In this document: positions 10,401 to 18,741 of the stretch, in pieces
How the letters are laid out: every line of letters begins with the position of its first letter
How positions within the stretch are numbered: position 1 is the first letter of the stretch
The notes under the pieces: generated by a model
Seen by the model: the letters and a program-made list of their open reading frames with translations, nothing else
Told to the model about the DNA's origin: nothing
Database searches by the model: none
Source: Kaistia geumhonensis
GTDB lineage: Bacteria > Pseudomonadota > Alphaproteobacteria > Rhizobiales > Kaistiaceae
DNA length: 64,000 bases
NCBI RefSeq assembly: GCF_030815145.1
Contig: NZ_JAUSWJ010000001.1
Coordinates: forward strand, 2,480,001 to 2,544,000
Direction: 5' to 3'
Position numbers and translations under genes: made by a program

Positions 10401-13009
10401 CTCCAAGTCTCGGCGTCGATGGGTGTTAGGGCGATTTGGTGGACCTGAAAGTGATGGTTACTAACCTGACATGTGAGGGCAGGCTCCTTTCCGCCGATCT
10501 GAATGAGTGGTAGCCCATCAGAAACGCCTGCCTTTTCAAGCACATGACGGGCGGCTTCACCGAGATCACCCCAGTCAGGGTCATCTGGGCTGCAAAGCAG
10601 CCGGGCACGCGCGGTTTGGGCGCTTCCAGTGCCGGCAAGCCGCAGGTATCGGTCCACTGCAACACCGTGTGTTTCAGGCCAACCCTTGCCAAATATGGCT
10701 TGGGATATGGGATACCATCCGCCACGGCATGGAACGGGGATCCTTGCCATGGCCTTGGTGACGCTCTCGCCATCGCCGCGCGCCTCCAACGAGGTTGCGA
10801 GGCGGAGCGCGTAGGAAAGGGCATCGCGACATAGTCCGGCATCGCTAGTCCCGCGGGCAACAGGCATGGCGGGCAGGTTCGGCGCCAAGATATCCGCAAG
10901 CACGTCTTCGCGTCGAAAGACGTTAACCAGCTTGGCATCCAGTAGGCGCTTGTGAAGGTCGGTGTTCTGTCTGCGGCCGTCGCGGACTTCGCTGACGGGT
11001 ATCTTCGAGTCGAGGATTGCTATGAATGATTGTAGCCCAGTGGGGATCTCGTCGATGCCCAACTCGTCCTGGTTGTCATCTTCCAGACTGGACTGGCGCG
11101 GTCGAAAGTAGATCGCCCGTCCAGCAACACCTCCGGAATGCAGAGCCCCGTCCGTACAGAGAAGGATATCCCTACCGCTAAGGTGAGACAGATCACCATC
11201 GAAAATGTCGCAGACATCCTGCCAGAATTGCCCCCAATCAATATCCGCCGTGCCCGCCAGCACTTTTGCAGCGGCTTCAATCGTCGTTGCCTGGTCTTCC
11301 TTTGCAGGCAAAACTCCGATATCAAAATGCTCGGAAAGGCGCTCAACGGACCGCATGCGCAGATCCAATTCCGCTACATAGGCCGGAAAGGTCGCAAGTT
11401 GGCGCATGAGGTCCGCACCCAACACCTTTGGGTTGCTCGGCAACGGCAGTGCGGACGTTTCTGATAGCGTGCGCCATCCGTGATCGCTGAGCATCCACGG
11501 CGCTTCCTTGATACTGATCCCCATATCCGCCGCTGCGCTAGACAAATGCGCTTGCCACCGTGCCTCCGACGCACGGTCGGAGGCAAGCGGCGCAAGTATG
11601 TCCAAGATGTTTGCCGCCTCCGCGACTGAACGTCCGGCCAAGTCTTCGGCAATCGCCTCTAGAGCAAGAAAGGCCACCTGTTGCAGCAGGAATTCGTTGT
11701 AGTTCCCCCCTGCCTGTGAGCCCTCTACCTCTGAATCAAAGCTGATTGTCGTGCGACTCATGTCGCCGAAGAACGGTGCGTTGATGTGAAGAGCGGCTCC
11801 AGTCTCCAACGCGGTCGGAAGGAAGATACTGAGTCTTCCGGGTGTTGGTTCACGCTCATCGCTAACGGCGAGAGAAATCTCGGCCCGTTCCAGTTTCGGC
11901 CAGTGGCCGGGCAAAGTACGAATAGATTCCTGAACCGCCTCCGGCATGTCGAATACCGGAAGCGTGCGCCGCCAGACGGAGTAACGCTGTGAAGTTTCGC
12001 CCGAACTGATCGAAATTTTGCCAAATCCCCTTGGCCCACTCGCTTTCCTAAGAACGCTTCGAAAGAACGATCTGGAGCTACTGGGAGTGGTGATTGTCAG
12101 CGACTTCAGGTTATCGAGAAACAACATGGAATCGGTTTCAATCTCTGTGAGCTTGTGTTCCGCGAGGATGGCAGCCGTAGAGGAAAGCAGCGGCAAGGCT
12201 AGGACGGATGCAAATCCGCGGGCTTCAAGGTCCTCGACCACGGGGTTGCGCGCCGATTGCGGCCAAGGCAAGAGATAGGGCGAAAGGTAATCGATCTCGT
12301 CACGCAACCAGTCCGATGTCGGATTTTTGCCTTGCGCCTGTCGGCGTCGTGCGCCGGTACGCAAACGCTCACAAAGGCTGGGATCTTCATCGACGACCTC
12401 GGCAAACCATTCCTGTTCGACCGAAAATGGTCGATCCTCAAGGATAGCAATTATGGGGTCGTAGATTGACTTGGTGAATTTCGGCGAGAAGCCGAAGCAA
12501 TAGCCATCGAATTCTGGACTGTCTTCCCGTCGCCGAGACCAGATGCGGGGCGCTTGGCTAATCTCAAGTACGCTGCGAAAGCCAATGCCCTTGTTGCCGA
12601 CAGCGGTAGCGGGATCCTTGTCGCTCTGGCCAAGGCGGGAAACGCTTTCAAAATTACTATGCGAGAATGGTGCACCGTCATTGGCGACGTATAGAGTTCC
12701 AAACCCGCTATCCATTTCCAGTCGCATCTCGATCCGGCATTGCGAGGCTTTGCGGTCTTCGGCTCGACTGACGGCGTCATAGGCGTTCTGGATCAATTCG
12801 ATGGCAAAACGGCCGTGGTACTGATGCCTAACTTGCTCGGTCAGGCTATGGATGGAACGGTAGTCCGTAACCCCTTCTGCGAGTTGGTAGAGGAAGCTGC
12901 GTATCTTACCGCCAGTCTCAGAGCGGATCACCGCCTCGAACGAGTTGGGGCTCGTGGGTATACGGTTGTCGAGCTGCGGATGTTCGTGGAGCATTAGAGA
13001 ACTCTGCAT
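7433..13009 (-). CDS. Giant NO VEIN-like protein: sacsin-type GHKL ATPase plus DUF3883 nuclease-like domain
   Basis: 1858 residues. The N-terminus is a sacsin/Hsp90-like GHKL ATPase: N-box ELIQNAYDA (71-79), DGAPF (111-115) and glycine lid GNKGIGF (138-144). A very long middle region has no motif I recognise. The C-terminus (about 1720-1858) is a DUF3883-type domain with CDIWF and NIEVKSS; D1766, E1779 and K1781 make an apparently intact PD-(D/E)XK-like D...E-x-K set. Plant NO VEIN has the same two-domain plan. The ATG at 13009 directly follows the helicase stop (TGAATG), so the two are coupled. I infer an ATP-gated nuclease acting with the helicase, probably in defence. The sequence is more A/T-rich than the host genes. 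Confidence 0.85.
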   Translation of the reverse strand: MQSSLMLHEHPQLDNRIPTSPNSFEAVIRSETGGKIRSFLYQLAEGVTDYRSIHSLTEQVRHQYHGRFAIELIQNAYDAVSRAEDRKASQCRIEMRLEMDSGFGTLYVANDGAPFSHSNFESVSRLGQSDKDPATAVGNKGIGFRSVLEISQAPRIWSRRREDSPEFDGYCFGFSPKFTKSIYDPIIAILEDRPFSVEQEWFAEVVDEDPSLCERLRTGARRRQAQGKNPTSDWLRDEIDYLSPYLLPWPQSARNPVVEDLEARGFASVLALPLLSSTAAILAEHKLTEIETDSMLFLDNLKSLTITTPSSSRSFFRSVLRKASGPRGFGKISISSGETSQRYSVWRRTLPVFDMPEAVQESIRTLPGHWPKLERAEISLAVSDEREPTPGRLSIFLPTALETGAALHINAPFFGDMSRTTISFDSEVEGSQAGGNYNEFLLQQVAFLALEAIAEDLAGRSVAEAANILDILAPLASDRASEARWQAHLSSAAADMGISIKEAPWMLSDHGWRTLSETSALPLPSNPKVLGADLMRQLATFPAYVAELDLRMRSVERLSEHFDIGVLPAKEDQATTIEAAAKVLAGTADIDWGQFWQDVCDIFDGDLSHLSGRDILLCTDGALHSGGVAGRAIYFRPRQSSLEDDNQDELGIDEIPTGLQSFIAILDSKIPVSEVRDGRRQNTDLHKRLLDAKLVNVFRREDVLADILAPNLPAMPVARGTSDAGLCRDALSYALRLATSLEARGDGESVTKAMARIPVPCRGGWYPISQAIFGKGWPETHGVAVDRYLRLAGTGSAQTARARLLCSPDDPDWGDLGEAARHVLEKAGVSDGLPLIQIGGKEPALTCQVSNHHFQVHQIALTPIDAETWSVFGQNLRGRISSYKSGRSKIDTFRWLPGLENRASFDKDTKQALLEVVMGSARRWGSGWPSVDLMRDTGTYERITLGSPLFLALAMFEWIPEGDHEGTRSWTKPTGRWLIPSRYTTNGRIWTFEHLSPLPAQVAVRIEQDEVLKSLFSRLGVAQYDPETRSDDVRLLDSLGKAVDNRAFRNASTLIGQLRAAWEAFEPASPAGFPAHVVVQQPDGVLALVKPSADRTVYLPSSRSSASDLRELGLSVIAIEPKTAQRLAEGFSARFGGAVKNSERFELAALSGNRPFAEAEAVEIPSFRDLDGVIPLVLTIAAFHGQNAQGTMSGGFNDLVAAFREARVAVVPQLSVVPMITDQPIADPMPQMAAWLARKRTLVLDTEWKSDIQSVADALSQLIGRSDLRVQIRTGLDEIWPNDEDVIPERTLRLLDLSPDHFHEVLELWRGDLGPVISRVARLLRVLSREDLALRVEVSEQRDQLISVLEEAFPSQGLAQEVLNAAVTSRELLQFGILVRDLLGPQVELTHWNREGARHGEVAISNPLHERQFRQHRDRMLPVLRRIIATLAARTPEAPPYGTMMKRLDDMTCPSATAEVYWELPASEVASAIAAELAQAGFAFDSIALSDLLTSTEPGSAIACFPIQVPLTDPVEVAAVNRRLVEGLHSRLMLIATAWHAAAGINENSAWREAKLSEPTLSPRPEDRDVFTQRWDEARALDFICADLPPTTPQKILDAIRDTRSLDGLMIALQVNSDEMDDALDRLSALQAAAERKKRTVQVCGGDIENSDIGLAQLFAHISAHVSDASVRAFAGFDLTAVTLPQKAKKPKPGDAKERTKRSRVPPKTRRNMEDLIGAAGEIHAFRWLQIKYGPDIITPANWVSAYSAKAFPDNASYVDEGKGCDIWFMLDGCTYNIEVKSSEEDSTGFTLGTSEIRHAREIARKSRKRQREEFFVLKVDRVLTLEPAFTLLPNPYDPAHQDRFVIIDEGARVTYRS

Positions 13010-15352
13010 TCAGGACGTCGGCGTTTCCAAGGTGGCAGGTCGCGTGGAAGATGTGGCGCCGATGGTTCCTGTGGGGGGCATGCAAGATTTATTCAACGCA
13101 CAGAGCGTGTTCACAAGCCGCATCTGCTCGACTGTCTCGCACTTCGCCTCGCGCAGACGCGGCGCGCCGAAGACCAGTGCAAGACCCTTGGCGCGCGAGA
13201 CCGCCACGTTGATGCGGTTGAGCGAGAACAGGAACTCCATCCCGCGCGGTGTTTCCTCGGCCGAGGACGCGGTCATCGAGACAAGGCAGACGGGCGCCTC
13301 CTGTCCCTGGAACTTGTCCACCGTGCCCACACGAATGGCCTCCGGCAGCGCCTCGCGCAGGGCGTTGACCTGTGCGTTGTAGGGGGCGACCACGATGATG
13401 TCGCTGGCCCGCATCGGGCGGGTCGCGCCGTCCCTGTCAGTCCATGTGCCTTTCAGCAGGTCGGCTACGGCTGCGCGGATCACTTCGACCTCTTCGGCCG
13501 CGACCTGCGCGTTGCCCTCGTGCGGCACGGGCACCCAGAAGGCCCCCACCTCGGGGAAGCGCGTGCCACGGACAGCCTGATGCGCGGTGTCGGGATGGCT
13601 GGTCAGCCGCCCTTCATAGACTTGGTCCGAGATGAAACGGCAGATCTCGGGGTGCATCCGCCGCGAGACGGGCAGGAAGATGCCCCGGTCCGGGGGCACG
13701 GTCGCATGGTCGCCCAGCATCCAATCGAGGCACGACAGGTTCGCAGGCTCCGGATGCGCGCCCTGGATCACCTGCGGCAACTGGCGCGGGTCGCCGACAG
13801 GCACGATGTTGCGTGCGGCCCGGCCCATGGCCACCATGTTGGCCAGTCCGACTTGCCCTGCCTCATCGACGAAGAGCCAGTCGAAGGCCTGCACATTCTC
13901 GTCGCGAGAGAAGAACCATGCCGTCGCGCCGACAACATGTTGCCCACCCGCCGCTTCGTCATTGTTGGTGGTGCGGCGCACCGGGCAATCGTCGGGGTAG
14001 CCGTCATCATCGCCGCTGGTCTTGTGAACCAGATCCAGCGTGATCGGCAGATCCGCGTCCTCCAGTGCATAAAGACAGCCCATAAGCACATTGCGGATCG
14101 CTTCGTGGCTGTTCGATGTCACGCCGACCCGCGCGCCCTTGCGCACCAGCGACAAGATCGCGCGGGCGGTGACAAAGGTCTTGCCGGTGCCGGGCGGTTC
14201 CTGAATGGGCAGCACGGTTTCGTCCATCGCATCCACAGCCGCGATCGTGCCTGACACTGCGTCAGCCGTTGGCAATAGCGGTCCGGTCGTCAGGCGGGGC
14301 GCCGCGCGTGCCAGCAGATCATCAACCGCCCGATAGGCGCGCGGCCCACATTGGTCAGCGATGACGTCACGCAAAGCGCCAGGGATAGGTTTGGGATCAA
14401 TCGGCCAATCGGGATGCAGGTTGATCCGGTCGCCGAGAAGGCGGTCCTTGCTCGGTCCGGCTTTCACTGTAACCTCCCGCGCCTTGCGATCCAGCCTTCC
14501 AAGGTTGCCGATCAGTCCGTCGATAGCAGAGCGCAGGATGCCACCGTCTGACGCGAGGGCGACGAAGGCATTGGCAAGGGCCTCGATGGTCGGGGCTACG
14601 GCGACCGCAATCCGGTTGCGCAGGCCGTCGAAGACCAGAGACACCGTGCCGAGCGCCAACTGCGTGCGGCGCAAGGCTTCCAGCGCATCGCTGTCCAGAA
14701 CCGCTCCGAGGTCGGATGCCTGATCACCCAGACGGGCCATCTCTGCTCCGCCGTTGCGCAGGAGTGGCAGGAGGCGGGTCGCGTCCGAGGCCATGGCCTC
14801 GAGATAGAAGGTCATCTCCTGCTGGCTGAGCCCAGCGCGTTCAAGCGTGTCGACGTAAAGCTGCAAAGCCTCGGGGCCGGAAAGGCGCGCGAACTGGTCG
14901 GCAGTGACTCCGACCCGGGGCGCGACGTTCTCGAAGAAATCCGCCATCGGCCCGCCGCCGGTCTGCAGGAAATCCCCGACCCGGTCGTTCACGTCCTTCA
15001 GGATGTCGGCCAGCTTCTCCTGTTCGATGCCGACCGTCCGCGCCCCGGCCGACCAGCGTTGCAGGGCTTGCGGAGCGGCATTGGCGACCTGCGCGAACTG
15101 CCGGATCTGCGCGGCACTCTCGGCGGTGGAACGCACAATCAGCCCGAGGGACGCTGTGGCCGCCGCAGCTGCCGCCCCGAGGGCAATGCCCGCCCGGCGC
15201 GCAAAGGCCGCTAGCCGGGTGTTCGCCAGTTCAATCTCGCGCGACAGGCGGCCGAGGCCCTTCGCCCCGGCCTCGCCAACACCCTCCAGTTCGGCGCGCA
15301 CCTGGCGGCCGCCCACGGCGGCGAGCCGGACGGAGACGCGTTTCTCGGCCAT
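13010..15352 (-). CDS. Chimeric ORF: tape measure N-terminus fused in frame to an SF1 helicase
   Basis: One open frame of 780 codons with two unrelated halves. Residues 1 to about 286 are the start of a phage tail tape measure protein (Ala-rich helices, hydrophobic segment near 55-73), in the expected place after the tail chaperone. From about 290 it is an SF1 UPF1/DNA2-type helicase: Walker A EPPGTGKT (385-392), Walker B FVDEAG (494-499), motif III GDPRQLPQ (520-527), motif V VDKFQGQE, motif VI NVAVSRAK. The helicase matches the C-terminal half of TM0106-type RecB-nuclease/helicase proteins and lacks the nuclease half. An internal GTG at 14467 with GGGAGG five bases upstream could start a 485-residue helicase alone. 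It is coupled to the giant ATPase gene by TGAATG. Confidence 0.85.
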   Translation of the reverse strand: MAEKRVSVRLAAVGGRQVRAELEGVGEAGAKGLGRLSREIELANTRLAAFARRAGIALGAAAAAATASLGLIVRSTAESAAQIRQFAQVANAAPQALQRWSAGARTVGIEQEKLADILKDVNDRVGDFLQTGGGPMADFFENVAPRVGVTADQFARLSGPEALQLYVDTLERAGLSQQEMTFYLEAMASDATRLLPLLRNGGAEMARLGDQASDLGAVLDSDALEALRRTQLALGTVSLVFDGLRNRIAVAVAPTIEALANAFVALASDGGILRSAIDGLIGNLGRLDRKAREVTVKAGPSKDRLLGDRINLHPDWPIDPKPIPGALRDVIADQCGPRAYRAVDDLLARAAPRLTTGPLLPTADAVSGTIAAVDAMDETVLPIQEPPGTGKTFVTARAILSLVRKGARVGVTSNSHEAIRNVLMGCLYALEDADLPITLDLVHKTSGDDDGYPDDCPVRRTTNNDEAAGGQHVVGATAWFFSRDENVQAFDWLFVDEAGQVGLANMVAMGRAARNIVPVGDPRQLPQVIQGAHPEPANLSCLDWMLGDHATVPPDRGIFLPVSRRMHPEICRFISDQVYEGRLTSHPDTAHQAVRGTRFPEVGAFWVPVPHEGNAQVAAEEVEVIRAAVADLLKGTWTDRDGATRPMRASDIIVVAPYNAQVNALREALPEAIRVGTVDKFQGQEAPVCLVSMTASSAEETPRGMEFLFSLNRINVAVSRAKGLALVFGAPRLREAKCETVEQMRLVNTLCALNKSCMPPTGTIGATSSTRPATLETPTS
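14467..14500 (-). other. Tape measure/helicase junction with internal start
   Basis: Recombination junction in the chimeric ORF, placed by loss of tape measure-like sequence after IDGLIGNLGR and onset of helicase-like sequence. The minus strand here carries GGGAGG, then TTACA, then GTG AAA GCC, a good translation start in the helicase frame. The exact breakpoint cannot be fixed to better than a few tens of bases without homologues. Confidence 0.55.
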
Positions 15353-15379
15353 GGGATCGGGGCTCCGGTTGGAATGGGG

Positions 15380-16045
15380 TCAGTCGCGGTTCGCCGCGAT
15401 CTGTTCGTTGATGCGGCGGACCATCACCGCTTCGAGGGCGGGCAGCAGTTCGGCGATGGCGGGCGCGGAGATGCCGAGGGCCGCGCCCAAGGCCAGCGCT
15501 GCGCCCATGTCCCAGCCGATCACCGCGCCAGGGAGGACGCGCATCTGCCCCCCAAGACGCTGCGCCAGGTCCCAGACCTGCGCGCCTTCAAGGGTTTGAG
15601 GCCGGTTCAGCCGCGCGGGGCAGTCGGGACAGGGTCCTGCACAGGCCGTGCAGTAGCCTTCGCCCCCGCCGAAAGACCAGTCGGCAAGGGCGCAGAGGCG
15701 TTTTTTTTCCGCGTCCAGCAGCAGCGCCTTGGCGACGTAGTGGGTCTGGAACGCCTCGAAGGCAGGCCAGAGGTCGAGGAGCGCATCGATGGCCTCGGGG
15801 CTCGGCTCGATGGGACTGCCATCGGCATCGCCGATCCCCTCCCATGCGAGGATCGCGCGCCGCGCCAGCGCCTTGGCCATGAAAAGCGCGGCTTCCTCGG
15901 TCGCCGCGCTCTCGGGCAGGTCGGCAATCGCCGGATCGCTGCGCGCCGAGACCATCAACGCGGTGGTCAGCGGGCGGAGCCGGACACGCACGCCGGGGAT
16001 GAGATCGCACCATTGCGGCGCGTTGGTGAGGTCAAGGGTCAGCAT
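15380..16045 (-). CDS. Phage tail assembly chaperone-like protein
   Basis: 221 residues starting at 16045 (MLTLDLTNAP). The frame continues open upstream but that part is Arg/His-rich and out of family. It contains a small cysteine cluster, CTACAGPCPDC (about residues 132-142), possibly metal-binding. The assignment rests mainly on position between the tail tube and the tape measure, where siphophages encode the chaperone, and on an Ala/Leu-rich helical composition. I do not recognise the family by sequence alone. Confidence 0.65.
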   Translation of the reverse strand: MLTLDLTNAPQWCDLIPGVRVRLRPLTTALMVSARSDPAIADLPESAATEEAALFMAKALARRAILAWEGIGDADGSPIEPSPEAIDALLDLWPAFEAFQTHYVAKALLLDAEKKRLCALADWSFGGGEGYCTACAGPCPDCPARLNRPQTLEGAQVWDLAQRLGGQMRVLPGAVIGWDMGAALALGAALGISAPAIAELLPALEAVMVRRINEQIAANRD

Positions 16046-16056
16046 GGTGGGCCTTC

Positions 16057-16995
16057 TCAATAGGTGGCGACGGTGTTGACGAGGACGGCGGTGCACATCC
16101 GGGCGGGGCTCGTGGCCTTCGCCGCCTGCCAGTCGAAGGTGGCCTGGATGCCCTGCGGGCCCGGTATCTCGATGCGGGGCCGCGGAAGGTAGACGGCGTG
16201 CGCGGTGAAGGTAAAGCTGGCGTTGGCCCCGAGGCTCCACGCGAAGACTAGCTCGCAAGGCGTGCCGTCGATGGCCTGCGTGATCAGCGCTGTGTCCGCG
16301 AAACGGACCTCGACGCGGCCGGTCAGCGCGGCCATGCCGGGGTCGGCGCCCTCGATGCGCCCGTCCGAGCGGATGGTCTCGATCCGGTCGAGGCCGTTCG
16401 AATAGGTCACCTCGACCGAGATGACGTTGCCGAGGGGCGAGCCGTTGCGGGTGATCGCCCCGTTGAAATGCCCGAAGCGCTGCAATGCCAACGCGGTGGG
16501 CGTGCCAGCCGCCGTGGCGGCCGGGACGTTCTCCCCCTGCGCCACCAGCCGCGCCGTGGCGGTTAGCAGGCCTGACCGCGCCATCTGCCAGGAAAGCTGA
16601 TCGCAGACACAGCCGGTGTACATTGCATAGCGCGGCACCTCGGGCATTGCCGTCTCAATGGCCATCGACGGCAACGTCCAGTTGCCGGACTGGAAGGTGT
16701 GGGTCTTGGGCGTCGTTCCGGAGGTCGTCGGCTGACCGAAGGCGGCCTTCAGCCAGAGGCCGAAGTTCTCGACATCGATCGGCACGACGACGTCGCCATC
16801 GGCCGTGACCGCGTCCTTGATCGGGGCCAGCGGGTCGCGCCCCTGTCCCAGGAGTTCCGAGGCGATCAGCGGCTGCTCGGAGCCAAGCGTGGTCCTAGCG
16901 AAGGGCACCGTGCGGTAGCCCGAGGCGGGCGCGGTGCTATAGACGGACTCGAACGCAAGCGCCATCTGCGCCCGCGCCCCATGGGCTCGTGCCAT
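16057..16995 (-). CDS. Phage tail tube (major tail) protein
   Basis: 312 residues beginning MARAHGARAQ. The N-terminal part (ALAFESVYSTAP, then TLGSEQPLIASELLGQGRDP) and the later immunoglobulin-like beta-rich section resemble long siphophage tail tube proteins. It follows the tail terminator gene and precedes the tail chaperone, the normal order for tube subunits. It would polymerise into the non-contractile tail tube; here it is probably not productive because the tape measure is broken. Confidence 0.8.
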   Translation of the reverse strand: MARAHGARAQMALAFESVYSTAPASGYRTVPFARTTLGSEQPLIASELLGQGRDPLAPIKDAVTADGDVVVPIDVENFGLWLKAAFGQPTTSGTTPKTHTFQSGNWTLPSMAIETAMPEVPRYAMYTGCVCDQLSWQMARSGLLTATARLVAQGENVPAATAAGTPTALALQRFGHFNGAITRNGSPLGNVISVEVTYSNGLDRIETIRSDGRIEGADPGMAALTGRVEVRFADTALITQAIDGTPCELVFAWSLGANASFTFTAHAVYLPRPRIEIPGPQGIQATFDWQAAKATSPARMCTAVLVNTVATY

Positions 16996-17019
16996 CGTAG
17001 TCTCCTTTGGTGAAGGGGG

Positions 17020-17439
17020 TCAGGCCAGCGGATCGGCCGTGGAATAGTGCAGGATGACCGGGATCACCGCTGCCTTCAGGCTGGCGGCACCTTCGACGGC
17101 CAGATCGACCGGGCGCGGCGCTTCCGCCTCGACCCAGTCGCAGAGCCCGCCCAGAGTGCGGTCCGCTACAACCGCCGCGCCGATGCTGGCGCAGAGCGAG
17201 TCGAAGGCGGCGTCACGGGTGGCGCCCTGCACGACCGCCTCGATCTCGGACCGGTGCTGGTAGTGATAGCGCAGTGGCGACAGCGTCACTTCCGGATCGC
17301 CCGGCTCGCCATCGCGCAGGATCAGGAGACCTGCGGTTGGCACGCGTTCCGGCAGGACGTCACCGCGCAGAGCCGTGGCGGGCAACGCCGAGAGCCGCGC
17401 GTGCAGCGCGGTGAGGACGGTTTCGCGTGGGGTGGGCAT
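17020..17439 (-). CDS. Phage tail terminator / tail completion-like protein
   Basis: 139 residues, MPTPRETVLTALHARL. Length, a short N-terminal helix and a following beta-rich domain (RSEIEAVVQGATRDAAFDSLC) fit small tail terminator (gpU-like) proteins that cap the tail tube. Position directly before the tail tube gene supports this. Direct family recognition is moderate. Confidence 0.65.
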   Translation of the reverse strand: MPTPRETVLTALHARLSALPATALRGDVLPERVPTAGLLILRDGEPGDPEVTLSPLRYHYQHRSEIEAVVQGATRDAAFDSLCASIGAAVVADRTLGGLCDWVEAEAPRPVDLAVEGAASLKAAVIPVILHYSTADPLA

Positions 17440-17515
17440 GTTAAAACACCGTTTGTTACTTGCGATCGCGTCCCTCGGGTCTAGAGTTCAAACCAAGTAG
17501 CTTGTGGAGGCTAGG

Positions 17516-18094
17516 TTGAGCGATTCAAATTTCGTTGCACACTTCACAAAGGGTGCAAAAGACACGCCCTTTGACAATTTGGTCAGCATCCTGAATGCCA
17601 AATCAATAAGAGCTGGGGAACTTCCTTGGACCAAGAACCCGGCTGTCTGTTTCACCGAGTGCCCATGGTCTAGCTTGCTGAAACATACCGGACACTATTC
17701 CCCATATGGCATCGGTTTTACCAAGTCTCATGTTTTTGCCGCAGGCGGAGGTCCGGCATATTATGTGCGCGCCGATCATTGGTCGAAACAACAGTGGGAC
17801 AACCACGTTAAGACGTTCGTGACGCCGTTCTGGCCTGAATACCGGCCACAGACGGAGGAATTCAGAAAGCCACTCAGCGGAAAAACCATCGACTACTCTC
17901 ATGAGCGAGAGTGGCGGGTGCCCCACGATTTCCGTTTCGAACACCAGCAGGTCCAGTTTGTCGTACTGCCTGACTACGAAGCGATGGCGAAGTTCCCGAA
18001 GGACCTAAAGGATGCTATTGGCAGGGAGAAGTTCATCTTAGTCGAGGTGTATCGCCACATCGAGCGTCTGTGGCCAACGCATGTCGTTGATTGA
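17516..18094 (+). CDS. AbiGi-family abortive infection protein (cargo gene)
   Basis: About 192 residues. The N-terminal pattern (FVAHFTKGA, LVSILNAKSIRAGELP, VCFTECPW, GIGFTKSHVF) matches the AbiGi family, annotated as the antitoxin half of the AbiG abortive infection system. I choose TTG 17516 because GGAGG lies 5 bases upstream; a GTG at 17504 is the alternative and would contain that site. It is the only rightward gene in the leftward tail operon, more A/T-rich than its neighbours, with its own transcription unit implied: a typical prophage cargo (moron) gene. No AbiGii partner is adjacent. Confidence 0.75.
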   Translation: MSDSNFVAHFTKGAKDTPFDNLVSILNAKSIRAGELPWTKNPAVCFTECPWSSLLKHTGHYSPYGIGFTKSHVFAAGGGPAYYVRADHWSKQQWDNHVKTFVTPFWPEYRPQTEEFRKPLSGKTIDYSHEREWRVPHDFRFEHQQVQFVVLPDYEAMAKFPKDLKDAIGREKFILVEVYRHIERLWPTHVVD

Positions 18095-18102
18095 ACGCCC
18101 CG

Positions 18103-18741
18103 TTACGCCCGAAGTTCGAACCACTTCGCCACGATCAGCCCCGGCACGGCATCGTGTGCCCGCTCTGCATCCCGCGCCAAGTCCAGCCGTTTCGGCAGCC
18201 TGACCTGCGGCACCAGAAGGAAGATCGGCGCGGTCACGAGGCCACGGCCGGTCTTTGACCGTGACGCGACGGCGCGGCCCTTCGTGTTCAGCCGCCCCTC
18301 CGCCACCAGCAGGCTCGGACCTCGGCGGCGATAGATGAAGCGCAGGCGCAGGCCGGTGCGACGCTCCCATTCGCCCGGAGTGATCCGACCGCCACGCAGG
18401 GACTTGCCTGCAGCGGGCGTGGGGATCGCCAGCCAGAAGCCGTTCTTCGAGCGGATCAGCGGGCCGGTGTCGTGCGCGCCGACGATGACCGGGGCGTTGG
18501 ACCAGACCACGGTTGCCGCGTTCAGGCTGGGCGTGGCCTTGGGGAACTGCTCCGACCGGATGGTGCGGGCGAGCCGGAGCCCGAGGCCCGCGCCGGTGAT
18601 CTGCAGCCGCCACGCCGCCTTCAGCCCTGTCCCGGCCTCGCGGATCGCGGCCGAGACAGCCCTCTCGCCCGCCGCAACCTCGGCCGCCATCATCGCGACG
18701 ATGTCGGGATCGATGTCGAGCTTCAGCCGCATCGCGGTCAC
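18103..18741 (-). CDS. Phage DUF6441-type protein (neck/tail connector region)
   Basis: 212 residues, MTAMRLKLDID. The central segment (AWRLQITGAGLG, TPAAGKSLRGGRITPGEWERRTG, LRFIYRRRGPSLLVAEG) matches the DUF6441 family found in alphaproteobacterial prophages between head-tail joining and tail genes. Its likely role is as a neck or minor tail component comparable in position to HK97 gp10. Its stop is 8 bp from the AbiGi gene stop, so the cargo gene converges on it. Confidence 0.72.
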   Translation of the reverse strand: MTAMRLKLDIDPDIVAMMAAEVAAGERAVSAAIREAGTGLKAAWRLQITGAGLGLRLARTIRSEQFPKATPSLNAATVVWSNAPVIVGAHDTGPLIRSKNGFWLAIPTPAAGKSLRGGRITPGEWERRTGLRLRFIYRRRGPSLLVAEGRLNTKGRAVASRSKTGRGLVTAPIFLLVPQVRLPKRLDLARDAERAHDAVPGLIVAKWFELRA

